Below, piece after piece: positions 1 to 8,570 of a DNA stretch of 56,311 bases. Positions within the stretch are counted from its first letter, which is position 1. The number at the start of each line of letters is the position of its first letter. The notes beneath the pieces are model-generated. The model saw only the letters and a program-made list of their open reading frames with translations, made no database searches and was not told the DNA's origin. Origin of the DNA: an uncultured Eubacterium sp. (lineage in GTDB: Bacteria; Bacillota; Clostridia; Lachnospirales; Lachnospiraceae); NCBI GenBank assembly GCA_958446835.1, contig CAUCXT010000017.1, forward strand, positions 1-56,311, written 5' to 3'. Position numbers and translations under genes: made by a program.

Positions 1-254
1 AGAGCACTCCAGACTATTCACCTGCAAAAATAGTAAAAATAATAAAAAGCATATCACGAATTATATTTTTACCATTTATGTATGTCAATGAAGTATTTTT
101 CATGAACCCGACACGCTCCTTTTGGGTATACTGAATATTTTTTACATATTCTTACCCATATCACACAAAATGTGACAAAAGTATTACAAATTTTAATTTT
201 TTCATCAAAAAAATTTTTTCACATATATTCCATCAGCATAAGCAAATATTTTTA

Positions 255-283
255 TAGACAATATCACTTCACTCTGCTACAAT
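255..283 (+). promoter_or_regulatory. Predicted sigma-A promoter of the Rpn gene
   Basis: A TAGACA -35 hexamer (255-260) and a TACAAT -10 hexamer (278-283) are separated by exactly 17 bases, each one mismatch from consensus. Transcription from here would give a leader of about 225 bases before the start codon at 516. Bases 1-254 are AT-rich and I see no gene in them. Confidence 0.5.
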
Positions 284-298
284 AATTACAAAGCATTT

Positions 299-508
299 AT
301 CCGTACATACCGGATTTTATTTCTATTAACCGCGCGTATCTTGCGCTTCGGACTGACCGCATGACTGCTGTTCCTGCGTTTGGCATCTGTATTCTTAGAA
401 ATTTCAATGCTTTAATCACCATCAACCGTAGGAGAATTTCTAAGACAGATGGATTTCTCCTGACATACATTTTCAGAAGGGAGGAAACTAACAGGTTTTT
501 GCCTGTTA
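299..508 (+). promoter_or_regulatory. Structured 5' leader of the Rpn gene
   Basis: Four stem-loops follow one another. ATCCG/CGGAT pairs at 299-315. GCGC/GCGC pairs at 332-346. A long stem pairs CATCTG (384-389) with CAGATG (446-451) and TCTTAGAAATT (393-403) with AATTTCTAAGA (435-445). TAACAGG (489-495) pairs with CCTGTTA (502-508). The strong ribosome binding site GGGAGG (479-484) lies 31 bases from the ATG at 516, which is too far for normal initiation. Folding of the last hairpin would leave about 11 bases between them. I do not recognise this as a known riboswitch class. Confidence 0.5.
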
Positions 509-515
509 AAACACC

Positions 516-1571
516 ATGGGAAAAAGTGACAACACATCAAAGACATTCCTTGCAGACAACCGCAGGTTCGCGGACCTGTGCAACTACTATCTTTTTAACG
601 GAGAACAGATTATCAAGCCGGAGGACCTCACCGAACAGGACACCACGGAAATACTTGACACCGTTGGCTCCGCGGAGAAGGTCCTCGGGATAAGCGATAA
701 GAGCCTGAGCGTCCAGAAGTGGCGCGATATTCTGAAACGAGCGATAATAAGGTACACAGACGAGTGCATATATGTTATAATAGGTATAGAAAACCAATCC
801 GAGATTCATTATGCCATGCCTGTGCGGAACATGCTCTACGATGCCATCAATTACAGCAGGCAGGCTGCCGAGGCGGATAAGCTACACCGCACAAATAAAG
901 ATTATGTCGAACGTGCCGAGTTCCTATCCGGCTTTAAAAAGAACGACTCCCTGACACCGGTCATCACGCTCACGGTGTACTGGGGTGATGATGTCTGGGA
1001 TGCACCGCGGAGCCTGCACGATATGTTCAAGGACAACACTCTTTCACTCCGCAAGTACATCTCAGATTATAAGCTCAACCTCATCGCGCCGAGTGAAATC
1101 ACCGATTTTGACAAGTTCAGGACATCTCTCGGAATGGTTCTCGAGGTCATCAAGTATGCATCCGATGAGGCTGCAATGGGCAGACTGTTAACACAGAACC
1201 CTAAGTTCGACCATATCGAAGCGGACGCGGTCAGAGCTATCAACACATTCACTAAATTCAAAGTTTCCATAAATAATGACGAGGAGGAAATCAATATGGG
1301 TAATGCTTGGGAAGACCATAGGTTATCGGGTAAGCGCGAAGGTTTGCGTGAAGGATTATGCGAAGGTAAGCGTGAAGGCACCACCTTAAAGCTAATCGAC
1401 CAGACAATAAAGAAGTTTAAGAAGGGCTGCTCTGTCGAGCAGATAGCAGATATGCTTGAAGAGTCCACCGAAAATATCAGACCTATCTATGATATCATAA
1501 GCACAATGGGCGGTGATTATGACGCCGAGAAGATTTATGCGCTGCTCAACAAGACTTCTGTGTCTGCATAG
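516..1571 (+). CDS. Rpn family recombination-promoting nuclease (PD-(D/E)XK type)
   Basis: This 351-residue protein has the N-terminal pattern of Lachnospiraceae Rpn/putative-transposase proteins (MGKSDNTSK..., with LFNGEQIIKPEDL around residues 26-38). The probable nuclease core is the IENQSEIHYAMPVR stretch at 91-104, where E92 and Q94 would be the (D/E)XK-like metal site. The tail carries repeated K-REG motifs (about 272-289) followed by a short helical segment, as is usual in the family. Rpn proteins of Escherichia coli are DNA endonucleases that promote RecA-independent recombination; that function here is inference. The start is fixed by an in-frame stop at 507. The gene stands alone and converges on the GH39 gene, with a palindromic repeat between them. 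Confidence 0.8.
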   Translation: MGKSDNTSKTFLADNRRFADLCNYYLFNGEQIIKPEDLTEQDTTEILDTVGSAEKVLGISDKSLSVQKWRDILKRAIIRYTDECIYVIIGIENQSEIHYAMPVRNMLYDAINYSRQAAEADKLHRTNKDYVERAEFLSGFKKNDSLTPVITLTVYWGDDVWDAPRSLHDMFKDNTLSLRKYISDYKLNLIAPSEITDFDKFRTSLGMVLEVIKYASDEAAMGRLLTQNPKFDHIEADAVRAINTFTKFKVSINNDEEEINMGNAWEDHRLSGKREGLREGLCEGKREGTTLKLIDQTIKKFKKGCSVEQIADMLEESTENIRPIYDIISTMGGDYDAEKIYALLNKTSVSA

Positions 1572-1590
1572 ATATATTTAGAATAATACA

Positions 1591-1636
1591 GGTGGTCTGG
1601 TACCATGTTCCAGTTTTGGACACGGTACCGGACCAC
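1591..1636. repeat. GGGACA-type palindromic repeat, degenerate copy (R1)
   Basis: GTGGTC plus GGTACC (1592-1604) pairs with GGTACC plus GACCAC (1624-1636), with TGTTCC and GGACAC as inner arms. It lies between the convergent Rpn and GH39 genes. The inner TCC/GGACA core resembles the other GGGACA repeats of this window, but this copy is the most diverged together with the one near 51578. Confidence 0.55.
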
Positions 1637-1643
1637 TGTCACA

Positions 1644-3155
1644 TTACGCCTTTAATGCTCTCTCATAATTATATCCACGGTCATTATTTTCTGTCACCGG
1701 TAAAAGTTCAAAATAAACAACCCCATTTTCCAACACGGCATTATCAAGCCTTACAACACCATCCTCTGCCACAACGCTCTCCACCTCTACAAAAGGCTTA
1801 GAGGCATCCAGAATAATCTCCTTCTGGTTTGCGGTCAAAGAAGCCGGCTCTCCAAGCTCATGCCAAGCTTTAAGCGGATTACATGTCTTTTCATCGACTG
1901 TTTTCCTTACAAAACTGTATTTTTCTCCATTCTTTGCAGGAATGTTAAGGCTCACATTTACAATGCCATTCTTATCGCCGTAGCAAGGATTCCACATTAT
2001 ACCATGGTATATTCCATCGGAGTCTAAGGTAACAATAACATCATCTGAACGAAATACACAGTCTCCGCATAATTTCTTATAAAAATTAAATGTCCAGAAT
2101 GTCGGCTTAGGTATACAGCCGTTAGCGACAAGTCCAAAACCACCATGGAATGGTGTGAACGGAACCCCGCACTCCTCAAATATATCCCCGAATGTCCAAT
2201 ACGAATATGACTCATTCATATCGCCAAGCCTTGAAAGCTGCTGTGCTATATATGCTGCATTGAGGTTGGTATCGTGTATAGGATTGTTAGGAATGTATGA
2301 GGTGTTAAATTCTGTGATGTGAATTTCCTTACCAGCGTATTCCTCAAATTCATCCACAATTTTTCTTGTTGTCATAAGATTTTCAAAGCCAAACTCCGGC
2401 TCACTAAGCTTCTGATATCCATAATGCCCCTCATTTTCCGGAAATTCCGTTGTATAATGATGTCTTGTTATAAAATCCACTGCAAGCTTTTTCTCCCTAC
2501 AGAACTTCATAAATTCTCTTATCCAGTATTCATCATTGACACCACATATAGCAGGCCCTCCCACCCTGAAACGAGGATCAAGCTCCTTTATCGCATCAAA
2601 TGTAATCTCAAACAGGCAAAAATATTTCTGCATATCTGCATTTTCCCAGAATCCCGGAAGATTCGGCTCGTTCCATACCTCAACCGGCCATGTGACAACC
2701 TCATCCGCACCATAGCGCTCCATAAGGTGCCTAAGTGTTGCCCTCACAAGGTCACACCATCCCTGCTCACTCTTAGGTGGCGTAGTGTTTCCTTTCCAAT
2801 AAAATATTGTCTGTGTCCCCGAAGCCAGACTTTCAGGCATAAAGCCCAGTTCAAGAAACGGCTTTATATTAAGTTCCTTGTAGGAATCCATAACAAGGTC
2901 AAGATATGTAAAATTATACTCAACGTATAAGTTTCCCTCTGTGTCCTTATATTCATGGTATATAGCCATGTCATCACTAAACAATCCATGACCTCTGATA
3001 TGCGAAAAACCAATCTTCTCCTGCACAAGCTTAAGCTGATTAAAATACTCCTTCTGCAAAGCAAGCCCCATTCGACCTGTACCTACACAGTAGTCAACAT
3101 TATTGTTAAATTTCACTCTGTTATTCTTATCAATAACAATACTCTTTGCCACCAT
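1644..3155 (-). CDS. Glycoside hydrolase family 39 beta-xylosidase
   Basis: This 503-residue protein would remove xylose from the ends of xylo-oligosaccharides by a retaining mechanism. The GH39 signatures are present: the acid/base Glu163 in VEVWNEPNLPGFW and the nucleophile Glu282 in EIHITEFNTSY. A TIM barrel fills roughly residues 1-350, and a beta-sandwich follows. There is no signal peptide, so it should act in the cytoplasm on imported oligosaccharides. The start follows GGAAGG by 7 bases. It is monocistronic by position, with GGGACA repeats on both sides. Length is typical of the family. Another GH39 specificity cannot be excluded by eye. Confidence 0.88.
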   Translation of the reverse strand: MVAKSIVIDKNNRVKFNNNVDYCVGTGRMGLALQKEYFNQLKLVQEKIGFSHIRGHGLFSDDMAIYHEYKDTEGNLYVEYNFTYLDLVMDSYKELNIKPFLELGFMPESLASGTQTIFYWKGNTTPPKSEQGWCDLVRATLRHLMERYGADEVVTWPVEVWNEPNLPGFWENADMQKYFCLFEITFDAIKELDPRFRVGGPAICGVNDEYWIREFMKFCREKKLAVDFITRHHYTTEFPENEGHYGYQKLSEPEFGFENLMTTRKIVDEFEEYAGKEIHITEFNTSYIPNNPIHDTNLNAAYIAQQLSRLGDMNESYSYWTFGDIFEECGVPFTPFHGGFGLVANGCIPKPTFWTFNFYKKLCGDCVFRSDDVIVTLDSDGIYHGIMWNPCYGDKNGIVNVSLNIPAKNGEKYSFVRKTVDEKTCNPLKAWHELGEPASLTANQKEIILDASKPFVEVESVVAEDGVVRLDNAVLENGVVYFELLPVTENNDRGYNYERALKA

Positions 3156-3177
3156 ATTAAAGCCTTCCTTTCCTTCA

Positions 3178-3204
3178 TGGGACAGGTGTCTGGTACGTGT
3201 CCCA
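3178..3204. repeat. GGGACA-type palindromic repeat (R2)
   Basis: TGGGACA (3178-3184) pairs with TGTCCCA (3198-3204). The inner sequence GGTGTCTGGTACG is a variant of the GGTCTGACC core seen in other copies. It lies just upstream of the GH39 gene. Confidence 0.6.
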
Positions 3205-3286
3205 ATTATATTTTATTGATATTCTGTTTTCAGGTCTACTTATGCATTGCTATAATTTTCTTGTAAGTGCACAATTCTTGCTAATA

Positions 3287-3329
3287 CCGTGGTTTGGGAC
3301 ATGGACCAGACCCCTGTCCCAAACCACGG
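3287..3329. repeat. GGGACA-type palindromic repeat (R3)
   Basis: A perfect 15-bp inverted repeat: CCGTGGTTTGGGACA (3287-3301) pairs with TGTCCCAAACCACGG (3315-3329) around a loop containing GGACCAGACCCC. It sits directly beyond the feoB terminator. Confidence 0.75.
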
Positions 3330-3330
3330 C

Positions 3331-3365
3331 AAAAAAAGAACCCCGCTGCATACGCAGCGGGGTTC
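3331..3365 (-). terminator. Rho-independent terminator of feoB
   Basis: GAACCCCGCTGC (3338-3349) pairs perfectly with GCAGCGGGGTTC (3354-3365) around an ATAC loop. On the minus strand the stem is followed by seven T residues (3337-3331). It lies 35 bases after the feoB stop. Confidence 0.92.
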
Positions 3366-3399
3366 CAAAACACATTATGGAAATTGAGAGAAAGCTAAA

Positions 3400-5883
3400 T
3401 TATGCAAGCTTCTTGTCGACCTTTAATGTCATGCTCTTCTTGTAAGGTCTTACAAGGAGATATACGAAGCCAATGATTACAAGGAATGCAATCACTGTCC
3501 AGAATGAGAACGGTGTCTCACCTGTGAACAGACCTACAACATTGTTGATAACAAGTGATACAAGGTAAGCAAGACCACACTGATAACCAACTGCGATCCA
3601 GAACCACTTAGCGGAGTTCATCTCTCTCTTGATGGCACCCATAGCTGCGAAGCAAGGTGCGCACAGAAGGTTGAATGCAAGGAATGCATAACCGCTTGCA
3701 AGTGTGAATGTAGCTGCCATGTTAGCATATACAGAACCCTCACCAACGCTGTAGAGGATACCCATTGTACCAACGATGTTCTCCTTTGCAACAAGTCCTG
3801 TGATGGAAGCGACTGTTGCCTGCCAGTTGCCGAAGCCCTGTGGAACGAAAATCCAAGCGATTGCCTGACCAATCTTTCCAAGGATACTCATATCAATCTC
3901 ATCCTCAGATAACATTCTGAAGCCATCCTCTGTGAATCCGAAGTAGGTTGTGAACCATACAATAATTGTTGAAAGAAGGATGATTGTTCCTGCCTTCTTG
4001 ATGAATGACCAGCCACGCTCCCACATGCTTCTAAGTACAGTTCCTACTGTAGGCATGTGATATGTAGGAAGCTCCATAACGAAAGGAGCAGGATCGCCCT
4101 CAAAAATCTTTGTTTTCTTTAAAATGATACCTGAACAGATTATTGCAAATATTCCAAGGAAGTATGCCGAAGGAGCTACCCAAGGAGCACCGCCGAAGAT
4201 CGCACCTGCAACCATCGCGATGAATGGAAGCTTAGCTCCGCAAGGAATAAATGTTGTTGTCATAATTGTCATCTTACGGTCTCTGTCATTCTCGATTGTA
4301 CGTGAAGCCATGATACCTGGAACTCCACAACCTGAACCGATAAGCATTGGAATGAATGACTTACCGGAAAGACCGAACTTACGGAAAATTCTATCCATGA
4401 TGAACGCGATACGTGCCATATATCCACAGGACTCAAGGAATGCAAGGAATATGAAGAGCACAAGCATCTGAGGTACGAAACCAAGTACTGCACCGACACC
4501 GGCTACAATACCGTCAAGGATAAGTCCCTTTAACCAGTCTGCACAACCGATAGCGTCAAGTCCTGACTCAAGGAGTGCCGGGATACCGGGAACCCATACA
4601 CCGTAATCTGCAGGATCAGGCTCCTCATAGCCTGCTGCTGCAAGAACCTGTGCTGCTTCCTTTACATCTGCACCTGTAGCCTCAACCTCCTCAACATTGA
4701 GTGTTTCCTCATCTTCAACACCATATGTGAATGTATATGAATCGTCAACAGAAGCTATAGCCTCGTCTACCGCCGTCTGAGCCGCAGCCGCATCATAGTC
4801 CTCTGCTTCACTGTCAAGTGCAGCAAGAACTTCTTCATTGCCAACGCTCTCAAAGTAGCCATTAACTACACCAAGAGCCTCTGAATACGGGTCAGCATCT
4901 TCGTTATAAGCTGATGTACCAATTCCAAACAAATGCCAGCCATCTCCGAACACACCGTCATTTGCCCAGTCTGTAGCCCATGTTCCGACTGTTGTTACGG
5001 ATACATAGTATACGATGAACATAACTACCGCAAATATAGGAAGTGCAAGCCATCTGTTAGTTACAACCTTATCAATCTTATCTGATGTTGTGAGCTTCTT
5101 ATTTTTATTCTTTGTAAGGCACTCACCAATGATTGATGATATGTAAACATATCTCTCATTTGTGATAATGCTCTCTGTATCATCGTCAAGCTCATCCTCA
5201 AGAGCCTTAACCTCTGCTGATACATCAGGTACAGTCTGAAGTCTTGCACCAATCTTGTCATCCTTCTCAAGAAGCTTGATTGCGAAGAATCTCTTCTGCT
5301 CCTCTGCTACCTGTGCTCCAAGCTTCTCCTCTACTGCGGAGATTGCAGCCTCAACGCTTGGCTGGAACTCATGTACAATCTGATTTGCCTTCTTGCTCTT
5401 TGCTACGGCAATCGCCTTGTCTGTTGCCTCCTTAAGACCTGTTCCCTTGAGTGCTGATATAGCAACTACAGGACATCCAAGCTTCTTAGAGAGCTTATCA
5501 AGATGTACCTTGTCTCCTGTCTTTTCAAGTACATCAATCATGTTTACAGCCATGACTACAGGAATGCCAAGCTCAAGGAGCTGTGTTGAGAGATAAAGGT
5601 TTCTCTCTATATTTGTACCATCAATGATATTGATGATAGCGTCCGGCTTCTCTGTGATGAGGTAATTTCTTGCAACTACTTCCTCAAGTGTGTATGGTGA
5701 AAGTGAATAGATACCCGGAAGGTCGGTGATAATTACATCCTTCTCTCCCTTTAACTTTCCTTCCTTCTTCTCGACTGTAACTCCCGGCCAGTTACCTACG
5801 AACTGGTTAGAGCCTGTCAGAGCATTGAACAATGTTGTTTTACCGCAGTTAGGATTACCTGCTAATGCAATTTTAATTGACAT
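3400..5883 (-). CDS. feoB: Ferrous iron transporter FeoB with an acidic extracytoplasmic insert
   Basis: FeoB moves Fe(II) across the membrane under control of an N-terminal G domain. Visible G motifs are GNPNCGKT (9-16), DLPG (54-57) and NMID (114-117). The helical GDI-like region follows, then a polytopic membrane domain with conserved GCGVPG and the cysteine-containing C-terminal core. At 827 residues it is longer than the usual 650-770. The extra length lies between the first two membrane segments, about residues 326-428, and has roughly 29 acidic residues and one basic. feoA and a second feoA-like gene lie upstream on the same strand. It has its own promoter with a metal-box-like operator and ends at a strong terminator. 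The start follows AAGGAAG. Confidence 0.96.
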   Translation of the reverse strand: MSIKIALAGNPNCGKTTLFNALTGSNQFVGNWPGVTVEKKEGKLKGEKDVIITDLPGIYSLSPYTLEEVVARNYLITEKPDAIINIIDGTNIERNLYLSTQLLELGIPVVMAVNMIDVLEKTGDKVHLDKLSKKLGCPVVAISALKGTGLKEATDKAIAVAKSKKANQIVHEFQPSVEAAISAVEEKLGAQVAEEQKRFFAIKLLEKDDKIGARLQTVPDVSAEVKALEDELDDDTESIITNERYVYISSIIGECLTKNKNKKLTTSDKIDKVVTNRWLALPIFAVVMFIVYYVSVTTVGTWATDWANDGVFGDGWHLFGIGTSAYNEDADPYSEALGVVNGYFESVGNEEVLAALDSEAEDYDAAAAQTAVDEAIASVDDSYTFTYGVEDEETLNVEEVEATGADVKEAAQVLAAAGYEEPDPADYGVWVPGIPALLESGLDAIGCADWLKGLILDGIVAGVGAVLGFVPQMLVLFIFLAFLESCGYMARIAFIMDRIFRKFGLSGKSFIPMLIGSGCGVPGIMASRTIENDRDRKMTIMTTTFIPCGAKLPFIAMVAGAIFGGAPWVAPSAYFLGIFAIICSGIILKKTKIFEGDPAPFVMELPTYHMPTVGTVLRSMWERGWSFIKKAGTIILLSTIIVWFTTYFGFTEDGFRMLSEDEIDMSILGKIGQAIAWIFVPQGFGNWQATVASITGLVAKENIVGTMGILYSVGEGSVYANMAATFTLASGYAFLAFNLLCAPCFAAMGAIKREMNSAKWFWIAVGYQCGLAYLVSLVINNVVGLFTGETPFSFWTVIAFLVIIGFVYLLVRPYKKSMTLKVDKKLA

Positions 5884-6090
5884 CTCAAAACTTCCTTTCC
5901 ACTTATTGATAAGCTACCGCTTCCCTGAAATATTTTCATACTTTTTCTTTTTCAGAACAGGCTTAATATATTGCCTCTTCTTATCTATTACTTTTATATT
6001 GCTTCGTGAGATTGCATCAACCTGCTTAAATTATGTATCACTATTTTATGTTATGTACTGCTATTTTAAATTGTGCTGTACTACTTTTTA

Positions 6091-6115
6091 TTAGTTAATG
6101 CTAACTCATTGTCAA
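6091..6115 (-). promoter_or_regulatory. Predicted feoB promoter with DtxR-like metal box
   Basis: On the minus strand TTGACA (6115-6110) begins a promoter whose spacer holds GTTAGCATTAACTAA, the complement of TTAGTTAATGCTAAC (6091-6105). The same 15-base pattern occurs twice in the promoter region of the upstream feoA-like gene. The -10 hexamer is weak. Occlusion by a metal-loaded DtxR-family repressor is an inference. Confidence 0.55.
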
Positions 6116-6126
6116 AAAATAAAGGC

Positions 6127-6348
6127 TTATTCAACCTCTATCATCTGTGCATCTTCTTTTCTAAGTGAAAGTTCATAGCCTCTTACAGTAACCTCAACCG
6201 GATCACCCAAAGGAGCAACCTTTCTCACATAAATCTCAACGCCCTTGGTAATTCCCATATCCATGATACGTCTCTTTACCGGGCCTTCGCCTGTAAGCTT
6301 CGTAACCTTGACGGTCTGACCTACAGCAACCTCTCTCAAAGTCTTCAT
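6127..6348 (-). CDS. feoA: FeoA family ferrous iron transport protein
   Basis: This 73-residue SH3-like cytoplasmic protein (MKTLREVAVGQTVKVTKL...) is the usual small partner of FeoB and is thought to act on its G domain. The motif RRIMDMGITKGVEIYV is typical of FeoA. I chose the ATG at 6348 because AGGAGG lies 6 bases before it; a longer in-frame reading from 6414 lacks FeoA similarity in its first 22 residues. The gap of 243 bases to feoB contains a separate feoB promoter. Confidence 0.9.
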   Translation of the reverse strand: MKTLREVAVGQTVKVTKLTGEGPVKRRIMDMGITKGVEIYVRKVAPLGDPVEVTVRGYELSLRKEDAQMIEVE

Positions 6349-6449
6349 AATAATCCTCCTAGTCAATGATTTCGCAATCTGCTTTCGCTTCCTGCTCATG
6401 AGCTTCCCGCTCATGATATTGCTAATGTGTCCTTACAAGGCAATTAAGG

Positions 6450-6662
6450 CTATACCATAATCCTGCATGCCATATCCCTGCCTATGGCTACTCTTGAGTC
6501 CTTGACATTGACAATCAGGTTCCCACCAATATCAGACACAACGGTGACTGTACCACCGACAACAAAACCCAGATTCTCCAAGAACTTTCTGGTCTCTTCC
6601 TTACCTCCGACCTTCTTAATAACTCCTGTCTCCCCGTCCTTCATCATCGTAATTGGCATCAT
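6450..6662 (-). CDS. Second FeoA-domain protein
   Basis: A 70-residue FeoA/SH3-like protein (MMPITMMKDGETGVIKKVGG...) with the pattern FLENLGFVVGGTVTVV and a C-terminal RVAIGRDMACRIMV typical of Clostridia FeoA proteins. Paired FeoA genes before feoB are common in Firmicutes. GGG within AAAAAAGGGAT lies about 5 bases before the ATG at 6662; a start at 6659 or an upstream ATG at 6680 are alternatives. It is the first gene of the feo cluster and has a strong predicted promoter with two metal-box-like operators. Confidence 0.88.
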   Translation of the reverse strand: MMPITMMKDGETGVIKKVGGKEETRKFLENLGFVVGGTVTVVSDIGGNLIVNVKDSRVAIGRDMACRIMV

Positions 6663-6690
6663 ATCATCCCTTTTTTGCATTTTGCTTTTG

Positions 6691-6749
6691 ATTAGTAATA
6701 TCTAACTTAAATCCTTTGTTAGTATATGCTAACAGATATTAGATGTCAA
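6691..6749 (-). promoter_or_regulatory. Predicted feo promoter with two DtxR-like metal boxes
   Basis: On the minus strand TTGACA (6749-6744) and TATACT (6726-6721) are separated by exactly 17 bases. The near-perfect 18-bp palindrome TGTTAGTATATGCTAACA (6717-6734) covers the -10 hexamer. A second box, TTAGTAATATCTAAC (6692-6706), lies just downstream near the transcript start. Both match the box in front of feoB. The form resembles DtxR/IdeR/MntR operators rather than a Fur box. Confidence 0.65.
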
Positions 6750-6931
6750 GAACATTTTATAATTTATTTATATTTTTTTATGCACTGTTTTATGTGCACA
6801 ATTCAACGCTGTACCAAAACACATTTCTTAACAATTTTTTAACTGGAATATTTCACCTCCGAATGTTATACTTTTATCCATAAGTGTAATCCATTACACA
6901 CATATACTTACAAAGACGGAGGATTAACACT

Positions 6932-8521
6932 ATGATTTACGGTATTCTGGTTGTATCTGCGGTTATATTCCTATGTATACTCGCCAACAAGTTTTCCGAT
7001 AAATTCGGAATGCCTACCTTAATATTATTCATGTTCATCGGTATGCTTTTCGGAAGTGACGGAATAGTTAAGATACCTTTCGACAATTATGAACTCGCCG
7101 AACGAGTCTGCTCTATAGCACTTATATTCATCATGTTTTACGGTGGCTTCAACACCAAATGGAAGCTCGCGCGCCCTGTCGCCGCAAGAGCAGTTCTTCT
7201 CTCAACCGTAGGTGTCGCCATCACCGCGGGCGTGACCGCCGTTTTGTGCCACTTTGTTCTGAGATTTTCAATGGCTGAGAGCTTCCTCATCGGTGCTGTG
7301 TTATCCTCCACCGACGCGGCAAGCGTATTCTCAATTCTCAGGCAGAAGAAACTCAACCTAAAAGACGGCACCGCCTCTCTCCTTGAGATGGAAAGTGGTA
7401 GTAATGACCCGATGTCATATATGCTTACCGTAATAGGTATCGGTCTTGTGGGCGCAGGAGAAACCGGCAATATAGCGTGGAACATCTTCTCACAGCTCAC
7501 CTTCGGTTCAATTGTCGGAATTGTATTTGCCATAGCAACAATACTGATTCTTACTAAGACAAATATTGTAACAGATGGTCTTGATACGATCTTTATGATA
7601 GCTGCTGTCCTGTTCTGCTATGCCGCCTCTGAGATTGTCGGTGGCAACCAGTACCTCAGCGTTTATTTTATGGGCATTATAATAGGTAATAGCAAGATTA
7701 AAAATAAGAACATACTTATTCCATTTTTTGACGGTGTGACAAGCCTTGCACAGATACTTATATTCTTCCTGTTAGGTCTTTTGTCATTCCCTCACAGGAT
7801 GCCGCAGATTATTCTTCCGGCACTTGCAATAGTTGTCATACTGACGCTTGTCGCAAGACCAATCGCCGTATTTGCAATCATGCTTCCTTTCAAATCAAGT
7901 ATTAAGCAATGCCTGCTGGTGTCATGGGCAGGTCTTAGAGGTGCCGCTTCGTCCGTGTTCGCCATAATGGTCATATCAAGCGGAGCCAATATCTCCTATG
8001 ACCTTTTCCATATCGTGTTCATGGTTTCTCTCTTTTCAGTAGCGATTCAGGGAACGCTCCTTCCTGCCGCGTCCAAAAAGCTTGACATGGTCGATGAGAG
8101 CGCCGATGTCCGCAAGACCTTCAACGACTATCAGGAAGAGTCTGCAATCACACTCATGCGAATGTTCATACCTGAGGGTCACAACTGGGTCAACAAGATG
8201 GTACGCGAAGTCAACGTGCCTACCGGCTCTCTCGCTATAATGATTAAGCGCGGTAAACAGACCATCGTCACCAGAGGCGATACCGTAATACGCGCCGGGG
8301 ACAACATCATCCTCAGTGTTCCGTCCTACGAACCTGCCGCCAACGAAAAGCTTGAAGAGCTGCACATTGATAAGGGAAATGAATGGTGCGGAAAGACCAT
8401 CGCAGAGCTTAATCTTCCGCCTAACGAGCTTATCGCAATGATAATACGCGGAAATGAGAACCTCATCCCGGATGGCAAGACTGTCATTGAGGAAGGGGAT
8501 GTGGTGGTTACATACAAATAA
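6932..8521 (+). CDS. Cation (potassium)/proton antiporter, CPA1 family with C-terminal RCK_C domains
   Basis: This 529-residue protein has about twelve hydrophobic segments in residues 1-390 in the pattern of NhaP2/CvrA-type antiporters, including MFYGGFNTKWKLARP and the SSTDAASVFSILRQ stretch, where the conserved Asp should take part in ion exchange. Two TrkA-C-like repeats follow, around 400-465 and 472-529, suggesting ligand gating. Its likely role is K+ or Na+ export in exchange for protons at the cytoplasmic membrane. The ATG follows GGAGG with good spacing. The gene is monocistronic and ends before a hairpin array. Ion specificity cannot be read from the sequence. Confidence 0.88.
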   Translation: MIYGILVVSAVIFLCILANKFSDKFGMPTLILFMFIGMLFGSDGIVKIPFDNYELAERVCSIALIFIMFYGGFNTKWKLARPVAARAVLLSTVGVAITAGVTAVLCHFVLRFSMAESFLIGAVLSSTDAASVFSILRQKKLNLKDGTASLLEMESGSNDPMSYMLTVIGIGLVGAGETGNIAWNIFSQLTFGSIVGIVFAIATILILTKTNIVTDGLDTIFMIAAVLFCYAASEIVGGNQYLSVYFMGIIIGNSKIKNKNILIPFFDGVTSLAQILIFFLLGLLSFPHRMPQIILPALAIVVILTLVARPIAVFAIMLPFKSSIKQCLLVSWAGLRGAASSVFAIMVISSGANISYDLFHIVFMVSLFSVAIQGTLLPAASKKLDMVDESADVRKTFNDYQEESAITLMRMFIPEGHNWVNKMVREVNVPTGSLAIMIKRGKQTIVTRGDTVIRAGDNIILSVPSYEPAANEKLEELHIDKGNEWCGKTIAELNLPPNELIAMIIRGNENLIPDGKTVIEEGDVVVTYK

Positions 8522-8570
8522 TGCCGGCATGCTTTCGCACTCACCTCATAATGTTTACTGACAAATATAA

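Noticed and set aside
361..693. A 110-codon open frame overlapping the start of the Rpn gene
   Set aside because: It is in another frame of the leader and the Rpn gene, rich in Arg/Thr with no recognisable motif, and covers the leader stems.
3287..3365. Attachment site of an integrated element
   Set aside because: The strong dyads here are explained by the feoB terminator and a GGGACA repeat also found elsewhere; there is no integrase or flanking direct repeat.
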